A stretch of DNA of 43,127 bases from an uncultured Desulfuromonadales bacterium (GCA_947259685.1 CAMYNC010000010.1:1-43127), one strand, 5' to 3'. Shown: positions 1 through 8,482, counted from the first letter of the stretch. The notes: generated from the letters alone by a model not told the origin. Numbers and translations are program-made.

Positions 1-372
1 GCAACCGAATCGTTCTCTAACCTGATCACGCTGAGCCTGGAAAGTCCCGAAGGTAAGCGAACTATCGCCGGGACCCTGTTCGAAGGCGTACCGAAAATCG
101 TCCGGATGCGTAACTTCGATATCGATTTCCGCCCTGAAGACCACATGTTGGTGATGACCTATGCCGACCGCCCCGGTGCTCTCGGTAAGATCGGCACCAT
201 CCTCGGCGATGCTGGAGTGAATATCGGCAACATGAGCCTCGGTCGGCGCGAAAAAGCTGGCGAGGCGATGGTGGTCTTTTCCATCGATTCCCCTGCCGAT
301 GAAGCAACCATCGCCAAGATTGGTGAGGCGATCGACGCTAGGTTTATCAGAGCGGTGCATCTCAAAAACTAG
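1..372 (+). CDS. serA: D-3-phosphoglycerate dehydrogenase, C-terminal end (partial)
   Basis: The reading frame is open from base 1 and ends at TAG 370-372, so only the last 123 residues are present. They hold a C-terminal ACT domain, including the stretch DRPGALGKIGTILGDAGVNI followed by an alternating beta/alpha pattern ending in FIRAVHLKN. This is the usual tail of long-form SerA, which oxidises 3-phosphoglycerate in the first step of serine synthesis; in this family the ACT domain binds serine for feedback inhibition. The catalytic and NAD-binding domains lie outside the window. Other ACT-domain dehydrogenases cannot be fully excluded from the tail alone, but the spacing and sequence fit SerA well. 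Confidence 0.85.
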   Translation, partial: ATESFSNLITLSLESPEGKRTIAGTLFEGVPKIVRMRNFDIDFRPEDHMLVMTYADRPGALGKIGTILGDAGVNIGNMSLGRREKAGEAMVVFSIDSPADEATIAKIGEAIDARFIRAVHLKN

Positions 373-399
373 CGGTAAAGTTTTAAGTGAAATCCTGAT

Positions 400-433
400 A
401 AAAAACGCGCCCGAAAGTTTGGGCGCGTTTTTT
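400..433. terminator. Bidirectional rho-independent terminator between serA and mqnD
   Basis: A perfect 7-bp GC stem (CGCGCCC 406-412, GGGCGCG 421-427) with an 8-base loop is flanked by six As on the left and six Ts on the right. It can therefore terminate in both directions. It sits between the converging 3' ends of serA and mqnD and should serve both. Confidence 0.9.
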
Positions 434-469
434 ATTACAGCGTGTTGGAAAAGATAAGAGATTGTCAGC

Positions 470-1303
470 TTAGACCGCGAACAGCGGCAGCTCACATGGC
501 GGGATGATGCCCCGTTCCTCGGCGCGGGAGAAAAGGGTTTCCACTGCCTTAAGCCCTTCATCGCCCAGATCGATGGAAAAATTGTTGACGTACAGTTCTA
601 TATGATTGCGGATCACCTGCTCGTCCAACTCCTGGGCGTGCTGACGAATGTAATCCTGCGCCTGTTGCGGATAGGCAAAGGCATATTCGACGCTGCGGCG
701 CAGGGCCTGGTCAAGCTGCTGAATCTGTTCGCTGCCCAGGGAGCGTTTGGCTAAAATGCCACCCAGCGGAATCGGGCAACCGCTCGCCTCTTCCCACCAC
801 TGCCCCAGGTCGAGAACCTGCTGCAGGCCATATTGACGATAGGTGAAACGCGATTCGTGGATGATCACACCGGCTTCAGCCTGCCCGTCGGCCACCGCGG
901 TCATGATTTCATGAAACGGCAGAATCAGCAGGTTTTCGTAGCCTTCGCCATACAGCTGCAACAGCAGGTTAGCGGTGGTCAGTTGGCCGGGGATGGCGAT
1001 CCGCTTGCCGCGCAGCTGCTCCATGCTGCTAACTTCAGAAGCAACCACCAGCGGACCGCAGCCGCGCCCCAGGGCGCCACCGCTGCGCAGCAGGGCATAG
1101 TCGTCGCGCAAATGGCCGAGGGCGTGGTAAGAAATCTTCGTCAGATCCAGCTGCTGTTCCAGCGCCAGTCGATTGAGGGTTTCCACATCCTCCAGCCGCT
1201 CGCTGAATTCGACCCCCGGGCAGGGGACTTGGCCGTGAATCAGGGCATGAAAAATAAAGGTATCGTTGGGGCAGGGAGAATAGCCCAGGGTCAGCTTCTG
1301 CAT
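470..1303 (-). CDS. mqnD: 1,4-dihydroxy-6-naphthoate synthase (futalosine pathway)
   Basis: This 277-residue protein matches MqnD, which converts cyclic dehypoxanthinyl futalosine to 1,4-dihydroxy-6-naphthoate, a late step of menaquinone synthesis by the futalosine route. The N-terminus LTLGYSPCPNDTFIFHALIHG is the family hallmark, and a periplasmic-binding-protein-like fold follows (TKISYHALGHL, GRGCGPLVV, PGQLTTANLLLQL). No signal peptide is visible, as expected for this cytoplasmic member. The ATG at 1303 lies inside the end of mqnB (13-base overlap), indicating translational coupling. It is the last gene of a leftward operon and ends at the bidirectional terminator near 400-433. The other mqn genes (A, C, E) are not in the window. 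Confidence 0.93.
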   Translation of the reverse strand: MQKLTLGYSPCPNDTFIFHALIHGQVPCPGVEFSERLEDVETLNRLALEQQLDLTKISYHALGHLRDDYALLRSGGALGRGCGPLVVASEVSSMEQLRGKRIAIPGQLTTANLLLQLYGEGYENLLILPFHEIMTAVADGQAEAGVIIHESRFTYRQYGLQQVLDLGQWWEEASGCPIPLGGILAKRSLGSEQIQQLDQALRRSVEYAFAYPQQAQDYIRQHAQELDEQVIRNHIELYVNNFSIDLGDEGLKAVETLFSRAEERGIIPPCELPLFAV

Positions 1304-2025
1304 GACTTATCATCCTGTCGCTGCGGCCATTGCTGCAGTAGCGCGAGTACTGCCCGTTGTGCAGCTTCAGCGCCGCGTCGCAGTTCCCATTGCTGTGGGT
1401 CGCGGGTTCCGGTTGGGTTGGAGATCCCGCGAATTTCCAGCAGCGGCAGCTGGTATTCGGCGCAGACCTGAGCGGCCGCAGCGCCTTCCATGTTTTCGCA
1501 GATGGCCCCGCTACGTTGTTCCAACTCCACGCTGAGCTGCGGATGCCCGCTGCAGCAATTGACACTGACAAAGGTGCCACAGACTGCTTGCGGAAGCTGT
1601 TTTCGGGCCCAGTTGAGCAGCGATGATTGCAGTGAGAAGCGTTGTTGGCATGGCGGCACCAGTTCGATCGGCAATGAGATGTTCAGTTGCTCCAGGGGAG
1701 TGAAGTCTGCAGCCGTTGCCACTCCCAGGTCGGCAAAGACTTCTGCTTCGGCCAGTACCAGGTCGCCGTTTGTTAAGCCCGCTTGGGCAAAGCTGCCGCC
1801 GCAGCCGCAGAGCAGAACCGCTTGGTAGGTTCGGCGCTCCAGCAGTCTGGTCAGTTGCATCGCCATGCTGCTTAAACCGATGCCGCTGTGAGCAACCGCA
1901 ACACTCTGGCCCTGCAGTTGGCCGCTAAGAATCTGGTAGGAGCCGAGATAGGATGTTTGCGGTTGCTGGAGCTGCTGGCGCAAGAGCGCAGTTTCCAGCG
2001 GCGCGGCAGCAATGATCAGTAGCAT
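1291..2025 (-). CDS. mqnB: Futalosine hydrolase
   Basis: This 244-residue protein belongs to the nucleoside phosphorylase/hydrolase fold. The N-terminal LLIIAAAPLETALL, the central GIGLSSMAMQL and the ENMEGAAAAQVC segment (the purine/ribose-binding glutamate region) are typical of MqnB, which releases hypoxanthine from futalosine. An MTA/SAH nucleosidase is the main alternative, but the overlap with mqnD strongly favours futalosine hydrolase. The ATG is at 2025, seven bases after the stop of the upstream gene. I see no strong Shine-Dalgarno site, so translation may depend on coupling to that gene. Confidence 0.9.
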   Translation of the reverse strand: MLLIIAAAPLETALLRQQLQQPQTSYLGSYQILSGQLQGQSVAVAHSGIGLSSMAMQLTRLLERRTYQAVLLCGCGGSFAQAGLTNGDLVLAEAEVFADLGVATAADFTPLEQLNISLPIELVPPCQQRFSLQSSLLNWARKQLPQAVCGTFVSVNCCSGHPQLSVELEQRSGAICENMEGAAAAQVCAEYQLPLLEIRGISNPTGTRDPQQWELRRGAEAAQRAVLALLQQWPQRQDDKSCRS

Positions 2026-2032
2026 GCAACCA

Positions 2033-3121
2033 TCAATGCTTGAACCAGCCCTGGCGGATCAGGTCGCGGCGCAGGTCGGTCCCCTGTTTGCTCACCATCC
2101 CCTGGTACCAGAAACGTTCTTGTTGCAATTGCGGCGCGGCAGGTGGATCGAGCCGCTTGCGGCGGTCAGTAAGGCTGTTGAGGAAATTGCCATCCGGTTC
2201 GGCGACAATCGAAATGATTTTATCGGCTAGCGGCTGGGGGGCGGCTTCGATTACCAGCTGTACGGTATCGCGGATTTTCAGCCCCTGGCGGTATTCCCAG
2301 AGATCGCCTTCAAAGCCGTTTTCACACTCGGTGACAAAATCGCTCCAATCGAGCAGTAGGCTGCCGAACTCGATTTCGCTGAATTCCGTTTCGGGAAGCT
2401 TTTTGTTAATCAGCTCGCCAATCTGTTCCTGTTCTTTTCGGGTCAGGAAAAAGGACAGCCCCTCTTCAACCGGGTACATGTCGAGCAGTTCGACCAGCTC
2501 CTGGCAGAAATTCGCCGAGTCGAGCTCCTGGTCGCTGTATTCCACCAATGAGCCGGGCAAGAGGTTTTTCGGAAAACCGAGCAGTGACAGATGATCATGG
2601 CCAAAGTCGGCTGGTAGGATCAGTTTTTCCCGGTGGGGAATCTGCTGTTGAAAAAGAAAATTACTCATCCGTAGGTGGTTGTCGGTAAAAAAGGTCATGA
2701 CCTTTTCTTCCGAGTAAAATAGCTCAAGCCCCATGCGATTGTTCGCCAGGCCGAAGCCGACAAAGCCATCATGAATCATCCGCTGTTGATAAGGTGCAAT
2801 GCAGTTAAGCAGGTCTTCTATCGGCAGATAGGGCGAATAAAATACATCCGGGGCGGGGTGCTCCGAGGTTGAACTGGGACGGCTGGCCAAAGCCTCTTCC
2901 GGGTAGAATTCGAGAATGAAAAAGGCCTCTTCCGGGAAAAAGCGGGAGAAATTGTCGAACACTTGCGGGACCCAAGCAACGTCGACTGTGGCCGTGAAGC
3001 GGTAGGCGTTTTCACAACCTTCCAGCAGGCACAGCTCATAGCCGTTTTGTTGCAGCGTGCCCGGCGAGGCATCGGTACGCCAGCGCCGCAAGCCGATGGG
3101 AAGGTTAAAAGTGTTGGCCAA
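2033..3121 (-). CDS. Uncharacterised protein, first gene of the mqnB-mqnD operon
   Basis: This 362-residue protein is not one I recognise. It is acidic and soluble, has no signal peptide or membrane segment, and is rich in aromatic residues (repeated FF, FY and YSP stretches). The middle holds an acidic, probably helical part and the C-terminus is basic (RRDLIRQGWFKH). Translation starts at TTG 3121, supported by a strong GGAGG site seven bases upstream. A TATAAT hexamer lies further upstream on the minus strand at about 3149-3154, without a clear -35. It ends seven bases before mqnB, so it is co-transcribed with the menaquinone genes; whether it acts in that pathway is unknown. Confidence 0.75.
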   Translation of the reverse strand: MANTFNLPIGLRRWRTDASPGTLQQNGYELCLLEGCENAYRFTATVDVAWVPQVFDNFSRFFPEEAFFILEFYPEEALASRPSSTSEHPAPDVFYSPYLPIEDLLNCIAPYQQRMIHDGFVGFGLANNRMGLELFYSEEKVMTFFTDNHLRMSNFLFQQQIPHREKLILPADFGHDHLSLLGFPKNLLPGSLVEYSDQELDSANFCQELVELLDMYPVEEGLSFFLTRKEQEQIGELINKKLPETEFSEIEFGSLLLDWSDFVTECENGFEGDLWEYRQGLKIRDTVQLVIEAAPQPLADKIISIVAEPDGNFLNSLTDRRKRLDPPAAPQLQQERFWYQGMVSKQGTDLRRDLIRQGWFKH

Positions 3122-3268
3122 GGGGATTCCTCCAGAATTTATAAAAAATTATATACTTTGAATAAGTAGAGGATTTTCAGTCCCAAGTCAACTGCCAGAG
3201 GTGATGAGTTCCCTGGGAAAGTGCAGAAAAAATAAATAAATGTACGCTTAAGAAAAATCGCTTACGTC

Positions 3269-3297
3269 TTGATATGAGACTTTTTAAATGATATACA
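3269..3297 (+). promoter_or_regulatory. Sigma-70-type promoter for mglBA
   Basis: TTGATA (3269-3274) and TATACA (3292-3297) are separated by exactly 17 bases, close to consensus. The predicted start, near 3304, leaves a leader of about 30 bases before mglB. Confidence 0.65.
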
Positions 3298-3333
3298 CAG
3301 CAGTGAAATAAAACTTATGCAAGGAGAGTTTTC

Positions 3334-3825
3334 ATGCTCGGTCACCAATCAACCTTGGTCATGTACGAGGAGGAACATCAGCGGATTACCCAATTACTGG
3401 GTAAGCTGCTGCGCGAGTCCAATTCAAAAGTTATCTTTCTCGTCGACAAAAATGGCCAGTTGATCGCCTCTAGCGGCGAGACCGCTAATCTCGATACTAC
3501 CAGTCTGGCCTCGTTGACGGCCGGCAATATAGCAGCCACCGGCGGCCTGGCGAAGTTAATCGGCGAAAAGGAATTCTCCATCCTGTTCCACGAGGGGGAA
3601 AAGGATAATATTCATATTTCGATCGTCGGTGGACGGGTGATTCTCGTCGTCATCTTCGATCAACGCAGCTCCCTTGGTTTGGTCCGCCTGCGGGTCAAAA
3701 AAGCCAGCGCCGAGCTGGCGACCGTCTTCGAGGGCCTGGCCAAGCGGTCCGAGCAGAAAAGCAGTCAGGGCCCTAGCCCCTTCTCTGAAATTACCGACGA
3801 CGATATTGACAACCTCTTTAACTGA
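3334..3825 (+). CDS. mglB: Roadblock/LC7 protein, MglB-type GTPase-activating protein
   Basis: This 163-residue protein carries one Roadblock/LC7 domain (about residues 12-125), with the typical strand [17 protein letters not shown] followed by a helix rich in Ala/Thr and the strands [14 protein letters not shown]. In Myxococcus and Thermus, MglB dimers act as the GTPase-activating partner of MglA and set cell polarity for motility. The gene is 14 bases upstream of mglA, the normal order for the pair. The ATG has an AAGGAGAG site eight bases upstream. The C-terminal tail (after about residue 130) is polar and acidic (DDDIDNLFN). Other Roadblock proteins exist, but the mglA neighbour makes the call firm. 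Confidence 0.9.
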   Translation: MLGHQSTLVMYEEEHQRITQLLGKLLRESNSKVIFLVDKNGQLIASSGETANLDTTSLASLTAGNIAATGGLAKLIGEKEFSILFHEGEKDNIHISIVGGRVILVVIFDQRSSLGLVRLRVKKASAELATVFEGLAKRSEQKSSQGPSPFSEITDDDIDNLFN

Positions 3826-3839
3826 TCGGGATTCACAGG

Positions 3840-4427
<588 letters not shown>

Positions 4428-4447
4428 AAAAGGCAGCGAAAAAAACC

Positions 4448-4476
4448 TTGACAGCGGTGAGTCAATTTCCTATATT
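4448..4476 (+). promoter_or_regulatory. Consensus sigma-70 promoter of tRNA-Asn
   Basis: A perfect TTGACA (4448-4453) and a TATATT (4471-4476) are spaced by 17 bases, ending 20 bases before the mature tRNA. A perfect 7-bp inverted repeat, GCGGTGA (4454-4460) and TCACCGC (4480-4486), brackets the -10 region and could be an operator or a leader hairpin. Confidence 0.85.
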
Positions 4477-4496
4477 CCGTCACCGCGACACGCTAT

Positions 4497-4572
4497 TCCC
4501 CGATAGCTCAGTTGGTAGAGCAGGTGACTGTTAATCACCCTGTCGCAAGTTCGAGTCTTGCTCGGGGAGCCA
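4497..4572 (+). tRNA. tRNA-Asn (anticodon GTT)
   Basis: The 76-base cloverleaf folds completely. The acceptor stem TCCCCGA (4497-4503) pairs with TCGGGGA (4562-4568); the D-stem GCTC/GAGC and the anticodon stem GGTGA/TCACC both pair. The loop CTGTTAA carries anticodon GTT at 4530-4532, the T-loop reads TTCGAGT, and G4569 is the discriminator. CCA (4570-4572) is encoded. It reads Asn codons. The gatCAB operon downstream in this window may supply its amidated aminoacyl form. Confidence 0.98.
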
Positions 4573-4579
4573 TAAGCTC

Positions 4580-4615
4580 AAAGGCCGCCTTCACATATGA
4601 AGGCGGCCTTTTTAT
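4580..4615 (+). terminator. Rho-independent terminator of the tRNA-Asn gene
   Basis: A 14-bp stem, AAAGGCCGCCTTCA and TGAAGGCGGCCTTT, closes on a short TATA-type loop and runs into a T-rich tract. It lies seven bases after the tRNA CCA end. Confidence 0.92.
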
Positions 4616-4697
4616 TTGCAGTTTTTTGGGGCGAGAGTGCTCCTGTTAAAGCTGGACACCATGTTGGCAACTGCTTCCGTTCTTAACTCCCATAGTC

Positions 4698-6029
4698 TTA
4701 TCCCCCTCCCGATGGAGCGGAGCGAGTCAGCTTCTCCCGCAAATTTCTCATCCCGGTGAAAATCGGGCCGGCAATAGCATCGGGGAATGGATCAGGTAAT
4801 AGGTCTCCGACCTGATCGATCACCTGATCCAAGCATCCCAGGACCTCGGCGATGATCTCCTCCATGCCATCTGCCGGGAAATGGCAAGCCTTTGCCGTTG
4901 ACAGCCAGTGGCGATAGAGCATGGCGTTCCAGTCGTAGTGCCGGTTCTTCCCATTCAGCGCCATCGCCATCCTCAGCGGGCGTTGCTCGAGCTGTTTTTT
5001 TGCCACGAGGGGAAAGGTGGAAATTACATCATAGAGCGGGGTCAGCTTGAAACCACCGCCCGGAAGTAGAAAAATGCTGAAGTTCTTGGCATGGCCATCA
5101 ATGGCGGCCAGCAGCCAGAAGACGAGGTTCGCGGTCATGAACAGGCGCCGATCGGCCAGACTGTCGTTTGCGCCGAGCAGCAGTTCCATGATCGATGACA
5201 TGCCGGGGCCGCCATCGCTTTCGTATTTCAGCGCTGGCGGAACATTCAGAGCCTGGCACATATCTTCCTGCGGCAGACGGATCAGCCAGGACTTGTCCGT
5301 TGCCCAGCGCCGGTCGAAGCGTTCGACAACTAGAACTTTGGTGCCAGCAAAGGAGTGCATTTCCGTATCGGCAACGGGAAGGCCGAAGGCCTTGAGGATG
5401 GCATGGCAAAGCCATTCGTTTTCGACACTGTCGGAGAGGTCCATGCCGCTGTGTTCGATATGCCCGATCGGCAGCTTGAAAATGTGGCTGGTCGGCGTGG
5501 AGCCCAACGGCAGATGCCATTGGCCTGCGAGTTTGAGCAGGGCGGTTTTCTCCTGGGCACCGGCGACCGAAATGCGGAAATCCTTATCCTCCCGCATTCC
5601 CAGAGGCATGGTCCGATAGTTTTTCAGCGTTTCGGCAATTTCCGCATCGCTGAGCGGGTCCGCTTCGATTTTTCTGACATCGACCTGGCTATCTTCCGGA
5701 AGGAGCTGCAATGCTCCGACGCAGTCCCTGCCGATATGGCACAAGAGGTCAAAGCCTCTATTCGATGCTGCGCCGAACCTTCTTTGGATCCGGTTCCGGA
5801 TCGGCTGGCTGTTAGGCAGCAGGTTGTCGAAATAGTTTTCAAGCCTATCGCCGGCGTAGGCCTGCTCAGCCAAAGGCATCGAGAGGGACAGCGGCCGACC
5901 TGAGCTGCTTTCGAGCCAGGAATGATCATAGCTGAACTCGAGCCTGCCATTGGCTGCGCGGGTCAGGGTACCGACCTTCTCCCCATTCATGTAGGCGAAT
6001 AGTTCTGCTCTTTGGCGTTTGCGACCCAT
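4698..6029 (-). CDS. hipA: HipA-type serine/threonine kinase toxin
   Basis: This 443-residue protein matches E. coli HipA in length and across the sequence. In E. coli, HipA phosphorylates glutamyl-tRNA synthetase and triggers persistence. An N-terminal HipA_N domain (about 8-112) precedes the kinase fold. RISVAGAQEKTALL places S154 at the position of the autophosphorylated S150. The catalytic segment DGHAKN starts at D311 and the metal-binding YDV has D334. All key residues are intact, so the toxin should be active. The ATG at 6029 directly abuts the hipB stop (TAAATG), and a GGAG site lies inside the end of hipB. The antitoxin gene comes first, as expected. The call is secure; the substrate is not known here. 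Confidence 0.93.
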   Translation of the reverse strand: MGRKRQRAELFAYMNGEKVGTLTRAANGRLEFSYDHSWLESSSGRPLSLSMPLAEQAYAGDRLENYFDNLLPNSQPIRNRIQRRFGAASNRGFDLLCHIGRDCVGALQLLPEDSQVDVRKIEADPLSDAEIAETLKNYRTMPLGMREDKDFRISVAGAQEKTALLKLAGQWHLPLGSTPTSHIFKLPIGHIEHSGMDLSDSVENEWLCHAILKAFGLPVADTEMHSFAGTKVLVVERFDRRWATDKSWLIRLPQEDMCQALNVPPALKYESDGGPGMSSIMELLLGANDSLADRRLFMTANLVFWLLAAIDGHAKNFSIFLLPGGGFKLTPLYDVISTFPLVAKKQLEQRPLRMAMALNGKNRHYDWNAMLYRHWLSTAKACHFPADGMEEIIAEVLGCLDQVIDQVGDLLPDPFPDAIAGPIFTGMRNLREKLTRSAPSGGG

Positions 6030-6278
6030 TTACCAGTTGTCTCCTTCGCCGTGGCCGGTTTCCTTTTCTATCGGTTTTACAGTCACTTCCAACTCCAGTG
6101 CCGACATCAGGCGAAATAGGGTGTCAATGCGGGCATTGGACTCTCCGCGCTCAATGCGCGACACCATGGCTTGGGTGATCCCGACAAGGTTTCCCGCTTG
6201 GTCCTGGGTCAGCCCTTTTTGACTTCTGGCCGACTTGAGGATCTGGCCTAGAACTTTGGGTGAAGTGGCTCTTTGCAT
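6030..6278 (-). CDS. hipB: HipB-type antitoxin, XRE-family DNA-binding protein
   Basis: The protein is 82 residues with a helix-turn-helix of the XRE/Cro type: LGQILKSARSQKGLTQDQ, then NLVGITQAMVSRIERGE, then a dimerisation strand (ALELEVTVKPIEK). HipB neutralises HipA and represses the operon by binding repeated upstream operators. I chose the ATG at 6278 because it has a GGAG site nine bases upstream and aligns with E. coli HipB. An in-frame ATG at 6314 would add 12 residues but has no visible ribosome-binding site. The C-terminal tail ending in NW resembles the tryptophan end (LEW) of E. coli HipB. Confidence 0.9.
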   Translation of the reverse strand: MQRATSPKVLGQILKSARSQKGLTQDQAGNLVGITQAMVSRIERGESNARIDTLFRLMSALELEVTVKPIEKETGHGEGDNW

Positions 6279-6296
6279 GGTTTCGAACTCCGCTCT

Positions 6297-6396
6297 GCAT
6301 ATCGAATTAAGCATAAAACAAAAATATATCTAATACGGCATAAAGTCAAATTAGGCCTAAAAAGGCATATGGCGGACATATACTTAATTCGGTATA
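6297..6396. promoter_or_regulatory. Candidate HipB operator cluster upstream of hipBA
   Basis: Three similar sites lie just upstream of hipB. On the plus strand these are TAATTCGGTATA (6385-6396) and TAATACGGCATA (6331-6342); on the minus strand CTTAATTCGATATGC (6311-6297). CTTAATTCG 6383-6391 and CGAATTAAG 6303-6311 form a perfect 9-bp inverted repeat. A 10-bp palindrome, TTAGGCCTAA, is at 6351-6360. The region is AT-rich compared with its surroundings and probably holds the hipBA promoter, read leftward. Binding by HipB is inferred from position and repetition, not shown. Confidence 0.5.
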
Positions 6397-6513
6397 TGAA
6401 GCTCATGAGGTTATTTCAAAATCTTCTTTTTAGATGTCTGGCACGGCCTTGGATTTGTTTTGGCAACGAAAGGACCTCTTCCCCGGTGTTAAGCTCTGAT
6501 CGGGTTGGTGAGC

Positions 6514-6558
6514 CAAAAAAAAACAATGGCCTACAGATGAAATTCTGTAGGCCATTGT
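6514..6558 (-). terminator. Strong rho-independent terminator of the FG-GAP protein gene
   Basis: A perfect 15-bp inverted repeat (6523-6537 and 6544-6558) with a 6-base loop is followed, on the minus strand, by a run of nine Ts. It sits 38 bases after the stop of the leftward FG-GAP gene and isolates it from hipBA. Confidence 0.92.
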
Positions 6559-6595
6559 TGCTTGAATTCGATGCTACCCAGCGTACCGCCTCTCC

Positions 6596-8482
6596 TTACT
6601 CCCCATTCGGCTGCCCCATACGCAACGGCCCACCGCGCGCGGTTGACCAGAGCAGGCAGTTATCAGCTGAGCCTGGAACAGTGAAAACATCCATGCCGTG
6701 ATCGAAGGTCTGGACGAAGATCTCGAGCTGGCCGTCGCCATCCAAGTCGCCAACCGCTGGGGCGGCCGGGGCACCGCTGCCGTTGCCGTTATGGCCGGGG
6801 TTGGGCAGGGGGATGTCGTGCAGCAGGCTGCCGTCGGCGCCGAGGATCAGCAGGTTGCCTGAATCTTGGACGTCGGGGGCACCGTAGGTGGCAAAGAGTA
6901 GTTCAGGCGAGCCGTCCTGGTTGAGGTCGGCGGCGGTGACCTCGGAGGCGTACATCACCGGCTTGCCGTGGGTGAAATTGAAGCGCCAGAGTTCGTTGGC
7001 GCTGGCGTCGAAGGCATGGATGAAGCCGTCGTTCAGCGAGACGACGATTTCGGGGGCGGTATCACCCTGGATGTTCACCGTGGTTGCAGCCGGCACGCCG
7101 TTGGGCGGATACCAGCCGGCCACACTGATCGGCCATTCACCCCGGGGTAGCTGTTCCCAACCGGGCTTGCGCATCGCCGAGCGGCTGCCGTCGCCGTGGG
7201 CGCCTTCGAGGACCATGACGGCGTAAGCCTGGGTCTCATAAGGCTCGTTCTTCTCCACGTTCGGAATCCCGATCACCTCATTTTTACCGTCACCGTCAAG
7301 ATCGACGACGTTGGGGGGCGAAGCGGTCCACTGCAGCCACTCCTGGCGGCTCGGGTGGGGCCAGTCGCCCTGGTGCAGGTGGTAGTGGTTCTCCTCCACC
7401 TGCGGGTCGGCCCAGCGGATGAACTGCCCCCAGGTCATCGGCAGCCCACTGTAGCCGCTCTGGCGGTTGCTGAACCAGGGGGCGGCGTCGATCGCCACAC
7501 CGTCGTGGTTGAAGGCCTGGATATGATGGTTGTCGTAGGTGGCGAGGATTTCCAGTTCGGGATCATCGTCGATATTGCCGATCCCGACATTCAATCCATA
7601 GCAGCCGTAGCCGTTGTGGCCGGAGCCGTTGCGGTCGGCATCGCCCCCTTCGCCGCTGCGATTATTGTAGCGGGGCCAGGCGGGAAAAGAGACGCCTGCC
7701 GGCTGATAGGACGAGCCATTCGCGGCAAAGACAAACACCTGGGCGCCGCCGCTGGCAGTGTTGGCGGTTTGGGTGGTGGTGGCGACCACTTCGATACTGC
7801 CGTTGCCGTCCAGATCGGCTGCGGCCAGACCGCGGACTTCGGGACGGTTGCCAGCGCTGGTGGTGTCGGCGGGCCAGCCGCTTTTCAGCTGCAGGCCGCC
7901 GCGCCATTCATAGGCGTAAACCTCGTGGCCGTTGCCGTAGATGATTTCGGTGATGCCATCCCCCTCCAGGTCGGTCACCAGATGCGGGGCGTAGATGCGC
8001 CCTGTGCCGCCATCAGCCCGGTCGAGCAGGTTGCCGTTGCTGCCGAAGACATACAGCGAATAGTAAGCGGCAATCAACTCCTTGTTGCCATCGCTGTCCA
8101 GGTCTGCGATCACCGGCGAGGCATACCAGCTGGTCTGACCGGTCAGGTTCCTCCAGAACTGGGGCGCGGCCACTTCGCCAGCACTCTGGCCGATGGCGCA
8201 GACCGGGTTGCGTTCACCTCCGGTGGCGCTGCCGCCGACCGGCGGGGTATTTGCACTGCCTGGGCCTGCCTGACTCCCGGAGGATCCTGACCCGCCGGAG
8301 CAGCCGATCGGCAGCAGACTGCAAAGGCAAAGCAGCAGGCTGCTTAGGACCACCGACTGAAGCCTTTTTCTCCGCCAGGTGCGTTGGTTTCTTCCCGTAG
8401 CGAAGGCCGCCAGATCTTGGCGGCTGGGGTGTTTACGGAGGCGTACTTCTGGGCAGGATCTCTTGAACTGATTGCGGGGCAT
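6596..8482 (-). CDS. FG-GAP/VCBS-repeat beta-propeller lipoprotein
   Basis: This 628-residue exported protein has at least eight FG-GAP/VCBS-like calcium-binding motifs. They read DLDSDGNKELI, DLEGDGITEII, DLDGNGSIEVV, NIDDDPELEIL, DLDGDGKNEVI, NIQGDTAPEIV, DLNQDGSPELL and DLDGDGQLEIF, and they span about residues 127-615. This predicts an integrin-alpha-like beta-propeller. The N-terminus has a basic region of about 40 residues, a hydrophobic stretch and LLPIGC, a lipobox-like site with C61 as the likely lipidated residue (proline at -3 is unusual). A Gly/Ser linker follows. The ATG at 8482 has a perfect AAAGGAGG site six bases upstream, so the long N-region is real. Function is unknown; surface adhesion or assembly is possible. 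Confidence 0.82.
   Translation of the reverse strand: MPRNQFKRSCPEVRLRKHPSRQDLAAFATGRNQRTWRRKRLQSVVLSSLLLCLCSLLPIGCSGGSGSSGSQAGPGSANTPPVGGSATGGERNPVCAIGQSAGEVAAPQFWRNLTGQTSWYASPVIADLDSDGNKELIAAYYSLYVFGSNGNLLDRADGGTGRIYAPHLVTDLEGDGITEIIYGNGHEVYAYEWRGGLQLKSGWPADTTSAGNRPEVRGLAAADLDGNGSIEVVATTTQTANTASGGAQVFVFAANGSSYQPAGVSFPAWPRYNNRSGEGGDADRNGSGHNGYGCYGLNVGIGNIDDDPELEILATYDNHHIQAFNHDGVAIDAAPWFSNRQSGYSGLPMTWGQFIRWADPQVEENHYHLHQGDWPHPSRQEWLQWTASPPNVVDLDGDGKNEVIGIPNVEKNEPYETQAYAVMVLEGAHGDGSRSAMRKPGWEQLPRGEWPISVAGWYPPNGVPAATTVNIQGDTAPEIVVSLNDGFIHAFDASANELWRFNFTHGKPVMYASEVTAADLNQDGSPELLFATYGAPDVQDSGNLLILGADGSLLHDIPLPNPGHNGNGSGAPAAPAVGDLDGDGQLEIFVQTFDHGMDVFTVPGSADNCLLWSTARGGPLRMGQPNGE

Noticed and set aside
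7196..8290. 364-codon plus-strand frame opposite the FG-GAP gene
   Set aside because: The Val/Ala/Gly-rich product is the antisense reading of Asp/Gly repeats; the minus-strand gene has a perfect ribosome site and terminator.
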